A DNA stretch of 64,000 bases from Phoronis australis. Its lineage: Eukaryota > Phoronida > Phoronidae. Location: the NCBI GenBank assembly GCA_002633005.1, contig NMRA01000589.1, forward strand, positions 30,641-94,640, in the 5' to 3' direction. The notes beneath the pieces are model-generated. The model had not been told where the DNA came from and searched no databases. It saw only the letters and a program-made list of their open reading frames with translations. Both the position numbers and the translations under genes were made by a program. Each line of letters opens with the position of its first letter. Position 1 is the stretch's first letter. Shown here in pieces: positions 1 to 11,853 of this stretch.

Positions 1-404
1 TGATGAGTTCTTCATTTTCTTAGATCTGCCCAGTCAGATAGAACTGCGTTTCAAGTCATTCACTATAGGCACTCGAGGGTTCAAATTGGAAGCTCGCGCC
101 GTATGACGTCGTATGACGTAGACGATGCGAGCCTCATTTGCATATATTAGTGACATCTGTTGGTTCAAAAAAGAGGATCGTGCCCGAGTACATGCCTGGG
201 AAGAGGCATCTTTTGGAAGGGTAAAACAAGTCATGTTCAAAGCATCCCAGTGCCATTAATATGAAGTCTTTGGGGACAAAAGTGGTGTCATTTTATAGCT
301 AAAGAGTTAAGCTTTCAAACACAATGCTTGGATTCCAGACTACTTTAACATTTACTTTTGAAATCACCTTTGAAAATACGTTAAAATGCGCTAAAACAGT
401 TGTC
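1..404. other. No supported gene
   Basis: I see no conserved coding region, RNA gene or clear repeat here. The short open frames lack recognisable motifs. Confidence 0.5.
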
Positions 405-560
405 CCTTCCTGGTTATCTCTTCCTGATAAAAGCAATGTTATTTATAAGGTTGAATGTGACAACTGTAAGGAATTCTACCTTGGACTCACACAGAGATGC
501 CTCTGTGACAGGCTGAAAGAACATAACATCTCCGACAAAAGTAACATCTATAGGCATTGT
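405..560 (+). mobile_element. Penelope-like element fragment, GIY-YIG endonuclease remnant
   Basis: Translation gives a stretch reading NVIYKVECDNCKEFYLGLTQ followed by a basic segment ending LKEHN. This is the form of the GIY-YIG endonuclease domain at the C-terminus of Penelope-like retroelements: hydrophobic-Y-x-V-x-C-x2-C, then F-Y-L-G-x-T, then R-L-x-E-H. The GIY and YIG parts appear as VIY and YLG. The frame is lost soon after, and no reverse transcriptase lies upstream, so it is a truncated relic. It differs in sequence from the Penelope copies at 61-63 kb, so it probably belongs to another family. Confidence 0.7.
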
Positions 561-1345
561 CTACCAAGCATGAGCTGTCTTACATCTCTTGTGGTGTTTA
601 TTAATTGCCCATCTTACCAGACATTACCATTTTTATGTTATTTACCTGTATTCATTATATTGTAATTGTACTAGTCATAATAAATGACCTATCGCCTACC
701 TCCATCTCTTTTTCATGTCTCGTAACGAGCTTGCAAATTCGGTATATCAAAGAGTAAACAAAAACATTTCGCATAAAATGAAAGTATTGATCCTATTGCT
801 TTTCAATTTTGAATTGATATTCGCTCTGATGACCCTAATACCTTAATTCACAATATTTTTGTTCTAAATATTAATGGATCATGAGCACTAGAGGAGACCA
901 ATCTTGGATGCTACTTTACAAAAGCCACGAAATGATGCACAAAATATTGACAAACAGAGGGGGAAAATGGAGCAATCATTGTCATATTGCGAGATGTGTC
1001 AACTAGTACAAAATTCACTGAACAGATCATTTAAAATATCTGGGCAACCTTTTGATATAAGTGTCATCATATTTCACAATGTTCTATTTCTTCTGATCAC
1101 AACACGAATATAACTATTTCTTTCAATGAAAATTACTCAGAAATTCAGAAAAGCACAATCTTTAATCTACACTGCTTTGGTGAGGAATTTTTTTCAAAAC
1201 AATCCTTTTTGTAAGGATGTCATTGCAGACATGATTTTTGCTCATTTGAACCAGGCTTTCTGCAACGTGCCTTTACTGGTAATTCTGTCCCCTGTGGCAT
1301 GTGAACAAGCTTACGGCCAAATCCCTGTTTACGGCAATATGGGTA
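561..1345. other. Intergenic, no supported feature
   Basis: AT-rich sequence with only short open frames. I recognise no motif. Confidence 0.5.
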
Positions 1346-2777
1346 TTAGCCCCACCCAAAAACATGCCCATGGCTGTATTTCCGTTTTGAAAATGCGATG
1401 AATTGACATTCTAAAATTGTGTATAATGCATGTTCTGAGATGTAAAACTTATTTTGGCCAGATAACTTTTTCTGATAGTTTTTTTATCCATTCAAATCAT
1501 ACATCACTTAACGAGATCAAAATACTAAGTTCAGATCTCCTTTGGAACCAAAGAACTGTACCTTGGTGTGGTAAGTGTAACTTAGTAATTATCATCACTC
1601 ATCACTTAAATGGAACCCGGTAATATACATAGTCTCATTTGACCAGATATTGGGAGACTTTGTACTGCACCAAAGGAAGTTTTAATGCACTGTGTTTGAT
1701 GAAAGCAAAGTATACAAATAAAATTCATACTAGTGAGATACAATTTGAAATGACTTACCGGTATTCAAATTAGAAGAAAACTTCACGGCATTTAGACCAA
1801 TTGCGTTTTTTAAAAATGGCACAAATGTTTGATGTACAAGCTAAAAGTTGATTCTTTATCAGTGTAACAAAGGACTGTTTTGAGGACCACTCGCATTCAT
1901 AGAAGGGCTATTAACTTTCACAAATGCTGAAAACAGTTTTGAGAGAATAATGAAAATTACTTGGTTTCAAACTGTAAAATGTTCGACAGTTTCCAAAAGT
2001 ACACACCGGCGGGGCCAAAAATACAGCCGGGCATATATTTGACGTCATTGGATGTATTTGAAAGGTCGTTTTCTAAATATATGCCATTCTGCGAATATAC
2101 GTCACTAAATCTCAGCACGCTAAATCATGCAGCAATATTTCGGGCATGCTGGTCTACCTTGGAAAAGGACTCAATTTGTCATCATCTAAACTCAGTATGT
2201 CACTGTATTATTACAAAAGTGTAACTTTACATAGTATATTTAACTCGTTTCCTGTAGACATCTGGCTAGTCTCGATTCGATGGAGTTCCGGCAACTTCAC
2301 ATAATAGGATTGCAAGTCTACCTTTCCATCATTCTAAGGATGACCACAGCCATTGTCAGTCAAAAACATTTAATTTATTGTGCCGTGCGTGAGTTTCGCC
2401 TCATATTTGACTTATTAATCGGATGAAATTATTTAGTGAGATCACACACTCACACATAAACACACGTGGCATGCCACTCTGGCCAGAATTTCCGAGGTGC
2501 TCAGTTTCAGACATCCATTTCAAGCACAACTGTTCAACAAAATGGGGTTCAACAAATCAAACAATTATACTTTTTTTGACTGCATCAAAAGCATAATGCT
2601 CCAGCGAGTTCAGACAAAATTTGCGATGAAACATCGAATCTACTTCATGTACCATCCACTGTAACCGGGTGTACCATAAACATTTGAGTAAATGCCCCAT
2701 GTGCTTACATTGACAAACGAGTTTAAATTAGAAATAGGAGGGCGGGCGCTATCTGAACAAGGATGCTTTACCTGAGT
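1346..2777 (+). repeat. Dispersed direct repeat, copy A (~1.4 kb)
   Basis: This block is closely matched, with scattered substitutions and small indels, by 9168-10831. It starts at AGCCCCACCCAAAAACATGC and the match ends at TGCTTTACCTGAG; beyond both ends the copies differ completely. It has no long open frame. The short frames in it are conserved in both copies only because the DNA is. The identity of the element is unknown: either a transposon family or a local segmental duplication. This copy keeps the empty site for the MITE present in copy B. Confidence 0.85.
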
Positions 2778-5150
2778 GAAAATACTATTGCTTAGTCTCG
2801 GTGCATTTCCCATTGTCACTGGCCAATCAAATTTGAGCACATCTCATTGGCCTGATACGGGTTTCGTTGGCTGACCCAATATTTATGGTTACACCCTGTG
2901 AAAAACTACTTTAGCAGTAGTGCACGTTTGCAGTTTTTGGGGGAGCAATTCCAGGATTTTGCATTGCCAGTGTCATCTGTGATTTCCATTGTGGTTGTCA
3001 TGCACATTGTACATACTTCGTCATGTCGTCTGTCGCGCAAAGGCCTACAAGACTTTATTTTTTTTACAAACTGAGAGATGATCTAGATAGGGTGGGACAT
3101 TGACACTAAGCACAAGTATAAGCCAGCTCTACATTCGAATCATGGTGATAATGCCACCGTCAACGAAATGCAAATACCTGTAAAATGAACAGTGGACCTT
3201 TCAAAGTACCGAATTTTTGCCAACAATATCTGATATAGGCATCTTTACAATTTGCTCCAAACTTGATAATAAAAGGTTTTTAACAGGAAGAATAAATTTG
3301 TGACAATTCTGAAAAATGAATAGTTGTTAATGTTTGACAATACAGATGACATCTTATTAGAAATATTGGTTTCATCACTTTTCCGTCCAAGTAATCAGTT
3401 TGGATACTCGACCCTGAGAAGCAGTAAGACCACAAAATCCTGCAATATGCATGATTTTAATGTTATCTCAAACCTTATTTAGTAGCTTCCATTCCAACTC
3501 GTATATCAAAAAATCTAGTAAAACTATATTTTCTGAAGGAAAAATTCAGGGAATAATTAAAAAGATTTTTCCTATTTATGTTATCATCATTATCACTACA
3601 TCTTTTTAAAGTCAAAATTTCATTTTTAAGAAGGTATATTCGTAGCAAAATAATCCCTATGTCGATTTTAATGAAATATATTTTAAAGGAAACTTCTCTT
3701 TTCAATTACTCTTTTTGTTTGGTTGAATTACTAAGTAATAATGACCTAAATGAAACAGTCTCAGTCACTCTACAATTGTACTTGATAAAAATACCCCATC
3801 TGCGACAAAAACAATGTAAGAGCAACGCCAACTCTTCAAATGCACCCATGGTAGAAACGCAAACTAGATGTCAGTAGCTTTTAAGACGGCGCTTATTTAT
3901 CGTCCAGTGGTGATTCACTACTTTCTTTCAGGAGTAGCACGCTAATTAGAAAACTTGCTATTCGGTAATCACCTGGTGATGAAACACATGTTGGCAGGAT
4001 TAACAAGCTTCAAAATGAATGAGAAAACCATAGCAACAGATCAGGTGGGTCAGAGGGTGGGACCTGAATTTAAGTTTCAGACAATCAAAATCAGTCACTG
4101 TTGTGGCACATCTAGCTAAAAAATAAAATCAAAAGATAATGCTATCTGGCAGGAAACAAAACAAAGTAGACTGGAGTATTGAAAATAAAATGATGAAAAC
4201 AATTCTGAAATGTATTTAACACCAATGGTCCACTGGGAAATGGCCCTTTGTCAAGATGAACCCAAGTTTCTGTTTTTAAGTTATTTTTTAATTAATCTAA
4301 AATGGTGTCAACATTTCAGGCTGTGAACTCAGAGCAAATGTGAAAGAAAATCAATTTCAGAGTAATAACAACCACCACTGTTGAGAAAGCAGTCAGTACT
4401 AGAGATTACTTTTCCACTTCATTAGCTTGAACACAAAAGACAAGCTGAATACCTGAACATTATAAAGTTGTCTGGGGCAGAGGGAATCCCAGTGCTGTGA
4501 CCAGTTTAAGCAAGACATTCTCCACATGTGCAAATTTAGCTCTTTGTATCACATAAAATTACAGTGTGTATATGTTGTGCATTTATTTCTTCCTATGGTG
4601 GCATACTGGCAGCAGCCTGTCCCACATTTGTACGGTATGTCACCACGATGCTTGAAAAATGGATACGTAATGTAACTTTGTAGATTTTGTATTCTTACAA
4701 CATCTCCACTCAGGTGAAGTAATTAAAGCATGCAGTCAAGCTTGCTAAAAGACTTTCATAGTGTCAAGTCTGATTGGTATACCGGTATGAGTTTACTTGC
4801 TTAATTAAGAATGAAGTTGGTTGACTTTTCAAAAGCAAAGTTGTTAATGAGTACTGGACAACTCTACTACCAAGTGGCTTGGGTTCCAGTTACATGGGTG
4901 CTCCAACTGGAGTTACCTCCCTTGAGAGTCCCTGTGTTAAGTCCGGGTTTTTCCAAGAAGTGAGCATATGTAACATGGTAAGACACAGATGGGTTTGAAA
5001 ACTGAATCTCCAAAATATACTAGTAAGTTTTACATAGCATCTGAGAGGTTGGGCCAAAGATAAAACTAACTTAATATCAATATTTGCTTTGTGCTATATT
5101 TACCGGTACATCGGACATGAAGAAGAGCATACAGTTAGGAGTAATGGGTA
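2778..5150. other. Intergenic, no supported feature
   Basis: AT-rich. I see no coding pattern with splice support and no RNA gene. Confidence 0.45.
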
Positions 5151-6283
5151 AAGATTGGTAATGCCATGTTTAAACTGCTACATGGTTGGTAGAGGGTTCC
5201 GCAAGGCTCGGTCTTGGCACCTTTGTTATTCAACATATTTATCAATGATATTTTCTATGCACTGCATGACAAATGTAGCCTGTTCAAATATGCAGATGAC
5301 TATACAATTGATTGTGTTGATCACTGTGCAGTCTGGACAATGTTGGAAGGGACTTAAATAATGCACTGGACTATAAGAATTTGAATTAAATCACATGTCT
5401 GACAACAAAGATAAATTTAAGGAAGCATCACTTGCTTGACAGGATCTTTGTGAACCTGATGTTTCTTTATCACTTTATGATGGTGATGACCTCATTCCAT
5501 GAGTGAATTCTGAAAAATTCAATGGTTTTGTAGGCTAACATTACATGAACATGTTGGTGACCTAGTATGTGCCAAGGCAATCAAACATATATACTGATAT
5601 GAGTTAAAACCAAATTATGCTTTTGTGAGATCATATTTCAATTACTGTCCACTTGTTTGGCATGTAAGCAGCATTAATGCCGTGCAGAAAAAGAGAAAGA
5701 AAAGATTCAGTTTCTTACCATTAAGTGTTTAATAAACTAAGGTTCTTGTATGCTTTCCTAAAGGCAAACTCTGTTTGATTCTTAGCTCACTGAATGTCAG
5801 CCCAAGTCCTCTAGGATACTTTGCACTCTAGAACTACTCCCAGTTTGCACTGCAGCAATCATCCTTAAACGTTCCGGTAAATATGCCTTGCATGTCCACA
5901 TAGTTCGTTCAGTTATTGATGGCTTGAACTCCACACACAATAGAGTTATTTCTCTGCGGAACAAATTGCCTGAATCAATTAGATGCTGCAACAACTTCAC
6001 AAAAATTTAAGTACATGGCTTCGCTTCTTCTAAGTGAAGACTGTGAGTCCCAGAACCGTATTCGATGTTGTGTTATGTATTTTGCCTTGTGTGGACTACT
6101 CATGGTTGTAATTCACAAAACTACGTACATGTTTTCTCAGTGAATATTCTTCTATTCCTCTCTGTAAATAATTTTCTGGACACATGAATTTTTTTATCAG
6201 CAACTAGCGCTTGTGATAATTAGTGTTTGTTGTCTCTACCCAAACAATTTAAAATAATTGTTTTACTTACTTACTTACTTGAA
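5151..6283 (+). mobile_element. Decayed non-LTR retrotransposon (LINE) reverse transcriptase and 3' end
   Basis: From about 5196 the frame reads VPQGSVLAPLLFNIFINDIF and then FKYADDYTID, with the YADD catalytic box at 5289-5300. These are conserved blocks of non-LTR reverse transcriptases. Further on, near 5620-5665, comes SYFNYCPLVWH, a block typical of the C-terminal part of CR1/jockey-like RTs. Near 5940-6010 is an LRNKLPESI-like terminal block. Stops and frameshifts separate the blocks, so the element is dead. The 3' end probably lies at the short ACTT microsatellite at 6263-6283. No endonuclease or ORF1 is visible upstream, so it is 5'-truncated. Confidence 0.8.
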
Positions 6284-7126
6284 TATTTAGGCAGTAGTGC
6301 CTCTCTGGTGCAGAGTTCGTCAAAAACGATATGACAATAAGAAGTTATCTAACAATTAATGTCGTATTGTTTGTTATTTATTTTATTGATGTTTGCTTTG
6401 GGAGGTAAGAGCGTCCATAAATTAAATGGCCAACCAATTTTCAAAATCTTTTGACCATGTAAAACATTCATTCAAGACATTGAAATTGTAATTTTGTGAA
6501 ATTAGCATTGTTAATTTTAGATCATTTCTCTACTTTCCATACAAAAGCCAATGACAGCAACAGTGCAAGGTGTGACTTTGATAGAATCAATGTAATGAAA
6601 ACTTACAGCTAGGCTGATCAAATTCAATTTCATGAAACAGGACATGAAAGGGCCACAACAGTGGATTAGCATCTGGACTCTGTTAACTTATTTAAGTACA
6701 ACAACAACTAACAGTTCTTCTCTTGGCTGGGTAGATTTCCGCCAAACTAGGTCCACGTGTTTCTGTAGACAACAGACATTAATACAGCAATCATTTTAAG
6801 TAGTCTTAATTCTTTAGTAGCTATAAAATCTTTTAAAAATGCATAGAAGCAATGAATCAAAATTATCCTGTAGTTTGCCATTTGCAATTGCATCAATGCC
6901 AGTGGCCGATGAATTGAATGGTCGTTAATAAAGTTACTTAATTGAAACTAGGTGAACATTAAAAAGGAATATTCTTGGGTAGAGACAACCACAACACTAT
7001 GTAGCAAAGATCCCTATCCTTTAAGCAAATTCTGTATCATTCATATTTCAGAATTGATTACTCCAAGCCATAAAGCAGGAAATGGAACATCAAGTCTTTG
7101 TACAGTACTAGCAACAAGAGTCAAAT
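6284..7126. other. 5' flank of the EEP gene
   Basis: AT-rich region upstream of the open frame at 7127. A short frame (6952-7173) overlaps the gene start in another phase and shows no motif. I cannot place a promoter. Confidence 0.4.
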
Positions 7127-8527
7127 ATGAGTACAGGAGGTTACACCATAATCAGCATGAATGCCAACGGTGATGAAGGCAATGTGGTGGACAGATATGA
7201 CTCCATTTTTGAATTACTGAAATCCAGGCAGCCCGACTTGGTGTTTCTACAAGAGTTATCCAGTTTCAACAAGTTAGATGACTACCTCTGTGACAGGGCT
7301 GACAAGTTAAAACCAGGATCATTCTGTCTATCAGAAGGAGTGAAAGACAACGCAGGAGGTTACACTGGGTTTATATTCAACGAGAACAGTCTAACCCTTG
7401 AATCACATGACTTCCGCAGAACATATCTCCAGCTAACCGACAGCGGACATCTAACACACATTGGAGAATTTCCAACCAGACTGTTCATCAGAAGGTTGTT
7501 TTCAAAGGGCAAGCCAGATCTAAAGCTTCTTGTTGCTACATACCATGGAAGGCAGAAGCTGGACCCAGCTGAGAAAGAAAGCGTCTTCAGGCAACTTCTC
7601 ACACTACTGGAAAGAGAAAGTAGAATCGTGCGATTGAATCTACTTGTGGGGGGTGACTTTAACTTTATATGGATCAACGCACAAGATATTTTGGACAAAG
7701 ACTTCCCAAAGTATCATCTCTATACTGAGCAGCCCACCGAAAGAAAGAAGGCAATGGTGGATTATTTTCTGTATAAAGGATCAAGGAGTGATGTTGACAA
7801 TGTAGAGGTTGGACCTAAACACTTCTGCTTTGATCACAGACCCTTGTTTGCGGTTTTCAATCAGACCGCACAAGAGAACCCTGGAACTAGAAGGAGTACC
7901 TTGAACACAAATCAGAACAATAGCAGTAACCAAAAATGTAACCAGGTGGATGTCATCACCTCCACTGTAGCAAGTTCATCAGCACATAAGGGCAGACAGG
8001 AAGATGCTGGGGCAAGCAGTGCGGAATACAGGCGTGCCATTCCAACCAAACAAAATTCTAACTTTACGTCCAGCTCCGACAAAGACATCACCTGCCAGGA
8101 ATGTCGTCGTGTGTGCAAGAACAAAATGGGTTTAAAATTACACATGGGCATACATCAGGATAGGCAACAAAATCAACCAATGAATATCACTGCCAACCAA
8201 ACATCACAGCGTGCCAGTCCTAAACCCCAAAGCTACCTCTCTCCCACCACAAAGGCCAAGGATGCCGACCCTACACTCCAATACATTCCTCCCGACACAT
8301 CACACTCCAAGCATACCAGTCAAAAACCCCACTGCAGCACCCCTAAAACCCCAAATTCAAAAAACAGTGGTCTTAAAACTGCACAAAGCTCACCTATCAC
8401 TCCAAATTCCAAGCATACCGCTTCTAATCCTCGATTCCTGCTCTGCAATAAATGTGGTCTTAAATGCAAGACTAAAGTTTCTCTTGACTCACACAGGTGC
8501 TCGCCCACCAAGTCGGCCAAGTTGTAA
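7127..8527 (+). CDS. Intronless EEP-family nuclease-like protein with two C-terminal zinc-finger motifs (466 aa)
   Basis: The N-terminal ~240 residues carry the signature blocks of the endonuclease/exonuclease/phosphatase (Mg2+-dependent DNase I/AP endonuclease-like) fold. These are ISMNANG near residues 9-15 (Asn), FLQEL with Glu43 (metal ligand), a YHGR block near 140, GGDFN near 175 (catalytic Asp/Asn) and FDHRP near 235 (the Asp-His dyad). A Ser/Thr/Pro/Lys-rich linker follows, with one C2H2 finger near residues 322-344 (CQEC...HMGIH) and a C2HC-like finger near 439-459 (CNKC...HRC). The key residues look intact. There is no reverse transcriptase, so it is not an ordinary LINE, although an EEP domain captured from a retroelement is a plausible origin. 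The first ATG in frame is chosen. An AATAAA at 8528-8533 directly follows the stop, and a second lies near 8628. No intron is needed. DNA or RNA cleavage is inferred from the family; the substrate is unknown. Confidence 0.75.
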   Translation: MSTGGYTIISMNANGDEGNVVDRYDSIFELLKSRQPDLVFLQELSSFNKLDDYLCDRADKLKPGSFCLSEGVKDNAGGYTGFIFNENSLTLESHDFRRTYLQLTDSGHLTHIGEFPTRLFIRRLFSKGKPDLKLLVATYHGRQKLDPAEKESVFRQLLTLLERESRIVRLNLLVGGDFNFIWINAQDILDKDFPKYHLYTEQPTERKKAMVDYFLYKGSRSDVDNVEVGPKHFCFDHRPLFAVFNQTAQENPGTRRSTLNTNQNNSSNQKCNQVDVITSTVASSSAHKGRQEDAGASSAEYRRAIPTKQNSNFTSSSDKDITCQECRRVCKNKMGLKLHMGIHQDRQQNQPMNITANQTSQRASPKPQSYLSPTTKAKDADPTLQYIPPDTSHSKHTSQKPHCSTPKTPNSKNSGLKTAQSSPITPNSKHTASNPRFLLCNKCGLKCKTKVSLDSHRCSPTKSAKL

Positions 8528-8639
8528 AATAAAGAATTCCTGCACGGAATCCACGATGCAGCAATTCTTCACATATTTAGCACACAACATGGCTGATGAG
8601 CGGAATTTATTTTATTAAAATTCTCAAAAATAAAGATTC

Positions 8640-9167
8640 AATTTTTTAGTATATTACTAGCATGGTTTGTATTGTGTCGATGTCACAAAACAACATTTGG
8701 TAAAGTTTCCACTATTTGTAATAAAGCTTAAACACCCTTTGAAAAATAGAAAATGCCAATTTTGGTAATTGTTTTGTGCAAAATAAGTGGAGAATTATTG
8801 TAAATTTCACAAGTAGTAATGTTTATCATTTGCTCATGAGACAATAACTGGACATTCATAATTCATGTTGCTTGAAAATCAATTGTGATGTTATGTTAGA
8901 AAAGCAGTTCCTCTTAAACTTGCTTTTGACAGATCGATTTATTTTGTATTTTGTTTTTAAATAAAACAATATTAAGTATCAAATGTTTTTGATTATGGGA
9001 TAAAAGTTTATACCATTTGGGCGAGAAGAAACTGTGCTGAAAAGTATGAAAAAGGACACATTTTCCCAATTTCTGCAGGCTAATTTTGAAACAAGATTGT
9101 TACAACTCTGAATATTGCCAAACAGAGCTACTGATTGGCCAAAGGGATCTTATTGCGAATTTTTGAA
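8640..9167. other. Intergenic, no supported feature
   Basis: AT-rich. Nothing recognisable. Confidence 0.45.
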
Positions 9168-10831
9168 AATAGCCCCACCCAAAAACATGCCCATGGCTGT
9201 ATTTTCGTTGAAAATGCAATTGACATTCTAAAATTGTGTATTGCATGTTCTGAAATTTATTTTGGCAAGATTAAACTTTTTCTGATTTTTTTATCCATTT
9301 AAATCATACATCACTTAACCAGATCAAAACACTAAGTTCAGGAGCCTGTTCCAACAAAACTGCCTTAGCTAAGATATATCTTAAATTTTGGTAAACTTTG
9401 AATTAAATGTTGAATTTGTCTCAAAACCAATTGAAGAGATCTTAAATTTGACTTAAAGTGTTTGACAAGTTTTGTCTTAATTGTGACTACCTTGCCGAAT
9501 GTGGAAGTTTCAAAGTTTGGAAGTTAAGACAAATCTTAAACTTAAGTCAAAAATGAACTTCAGGCAGTTTCTTGGAAGAGGCCCCACATCTCCTTTGGAA
9601 CCACAGAACTGTACCTTGGTGTGGTAAGTGTAACTTAATAATTATCATCACTCATCACTTAAATGGAACCCGGTAACATACATAGTCTCATTTGCCCAGA
9701 TATTGCGAGACTTTGTACTGCACGAAGGGAAGTTTTAATGCACTGTAGTGTTTGATGAAAGCAAAGTATACAAATAAAATTCATACTAGTGAGATACAAT
9801 TTGAAATGACTTACCGGTATTTAAATTAGAAGAAAACTTCATGGCATTTAGACCAATTGCGTTTTTTAAAAACGGCACAAATGCTTGATGTACAAGCTTA
9901 AAGTTGATTCTTTATCAGTGTAACAAAGGACTGTTTTGAGGACCACTCGCATTCATAGAAGGGCTATTAACTTTCACAAATGCTAAAAACAGTTCAGAGA
10001 GAATAATGAAAATTACTTGGTTTCAAACTGTAAAATGCTCGACAGTTTCCAAAAGTACACACTGGCGGGGCCAAAAATACACCCGGGCGTATATTTGATG
10101 TCATTGGATGTATTTGAAAGGTCGTTTTCTAAATATATGCCATTCTGCGAGTATACGTCACTAAATCTCAGCACGCTAAATCATGCAGCAACATTTCGGG
10201 CATGCTGGTCTATCTTGGAAAAGGACTCAATTTGTCATCATCTAAACTCTCAGTATGTCACTGTATTATTACAAAAGTGTAATTTTACATAGTATATTTA
10301 ACTCGTTTCCTGTAGATATCTGACTAGTCTCGATTCGATGGAGTTCCGGTAACTTCACATCATAGGATTGCAAGTCTACCTACCCGTCATTCTAAGGATG
10401 ACCACAGCCATTGCCAGTCAAAAACATTTAATTTATTGTGTCGTGCATGAGAGTCGGCTGATATTTGACTCATTAATCGGATGAAATTATTTAGTGAGAC
10501 CACACAGTCACACACAAACATACGTGGCGCGCCACTCTGGCCAGAATTTCAGAGGTGCTCAGTTTCAGACATCCATTTCAAGCACAACTGTTCAACAAAA
10601 AGGGGTTCAACAAATCAAACAATTATACTTTTTTGACTGCATCAAAAGCATCATGCTCCAGCGAGTTCAGACCAAATTTGCGATGAAACAAATCTACTTC
10701 ATGTACCATCCACTGTAACCGGGTGTACCATAAACATTTGAGTAAATGCCCCATGTGCTTACATTGACAAACCAGTTTGAATTAGAAATTGGAGGGTGGG
10801 CGCTATCTGAACAAGGGTGCTTTACCTGAGC
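9168..10831 (+). repeat. Dispersed direct repeat, copy B (with inserted MITE)
   Basis: Second copy of the block at 1346-2777, in the same orientation. It matches nearly throughout but contains an extra ~246 bp at 9342-9587. Homology ends after TGCTTTACCTGAG. It carries no convincing gene. Confidence 0.85.
9342..9587. mobile_element. MITE with GAGCCTGTTCC / GGAAGAGGCCCC terminal inverted repeats
   Basis: The termini are imperfect inverted repeats (GAGCCTGTTCCAACAAAACT against AGTTTCTTGGAAGAGGCCCC). The interior is a near-palindromic series of CTTAA-type motifs. Comparison with copy A, where TTCAG runs straight into ATCTCC, shows this is an insertion. A relative lies at 47883-48139. There is no coding capacity. 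A target-site duplication is not clear. Confidence 0.8.
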
Positions 10832-11838
10832 CAGACAGTCATCCTGGATACCTATGATCTTCGACACTAAATCCACGCACTCTGAGTTCAAAGACTTTGA
10901 CACAAGACTAATCTCCGAAATAAGTTAAAAGTCACTTTTACACAACAAATGTTTGACATGGAAGGAGTTGCCATGACATGAGTCGGTGCTGTTTATACAA
11001 CATACAAGTAATCAAGGAACTGCATCAGTACCCAGGCCAGTCACATATAGAACGAGGTACTAGTGCAATAATGGCAAAACCCCAAACCATGTAGAATTCC
11101 AGCTGCATCATGACGGCGAGTAAAGAACAGACGAAGCAATGTTTGGCAAATTACTTTCAGCGTCAGGAATGCGAGCGAAATGAATGCATGCTCCTTGACC
11201 TTCACTCTGATGTAAACAAACTACAGCATTTGGAACAGGTTATCACAGACATAACAGTTGCATTAGTGACCAAAATAAAGCTGAAACACAAGGCAGTCAA
11301 TGACAATTTTTAGAAATGGCGAGAAATGGTCATTCACATTTACGCCATGGTGTTATCTAGACGATCCTTTTGAGCTATCTTAGCCACCTATTTGAATTTA
11401 TAAGTAACAATTAAGACATACAGTTGGCAATTCACCTCGACTCAGTGGACATTAGGGACCACAGAGCTGAGAGATCAGCTAGACAGTTAATGCACAAGGC
11501 ATACTGATGACAAGAAACGAGATAAACAGGAGAAATTCAACAATTGACCCTGAAATCAGTCTGTCAGAAACATGTAACAAGACCGACAAGAGTTGTCACC
11601 CCGCTGATGTCAATTCGTTCTTAAACGCTATACTGTTTACAGACATACTTGCAAGCGATCATCTCGTTCTGCCAGCATAGTTCCGTGTCACCTAGCGCTC
11701 TACAACTGACAGGTTGTCACACTCACAGTGTTAGTAAGCACCTGGGAGTAATATATGTGATATTGGTCCTAGGTATAAGCACAAAACATGTAAATTATGC
11801 ACATTGTTAAAAAACTAAAACTAAGGCGGTTACACATG
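10832..11838. other. Intergenic; one weak 67-residue open frame
   Basis: The only thing of note is a frame at 11110-11313 (+) encoding 67 residues, with a charged start and a heptad-like segment (residues 28-48). It could be an exon or remnant of a coiled-coil protein. It has no neighbouring support and I do not call it a gene. Confidence 0.3.
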
Positions 11839-11853
11839 TAGTAATAGCCGAGA

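Noticed and set aside
5155-5361. 68-codon open frame called from an ATG
   Set aside because: It is the wrong frame across the LINE RT; the frame with VPQGSV and YADD is the meaningful one.
8211-8618. 135-codon frame overlapping the end of the EEP gene
   Set aside because: It shadows the Pro/Ser/Lys-rich linker and finger region in another phase. It has no motifs.
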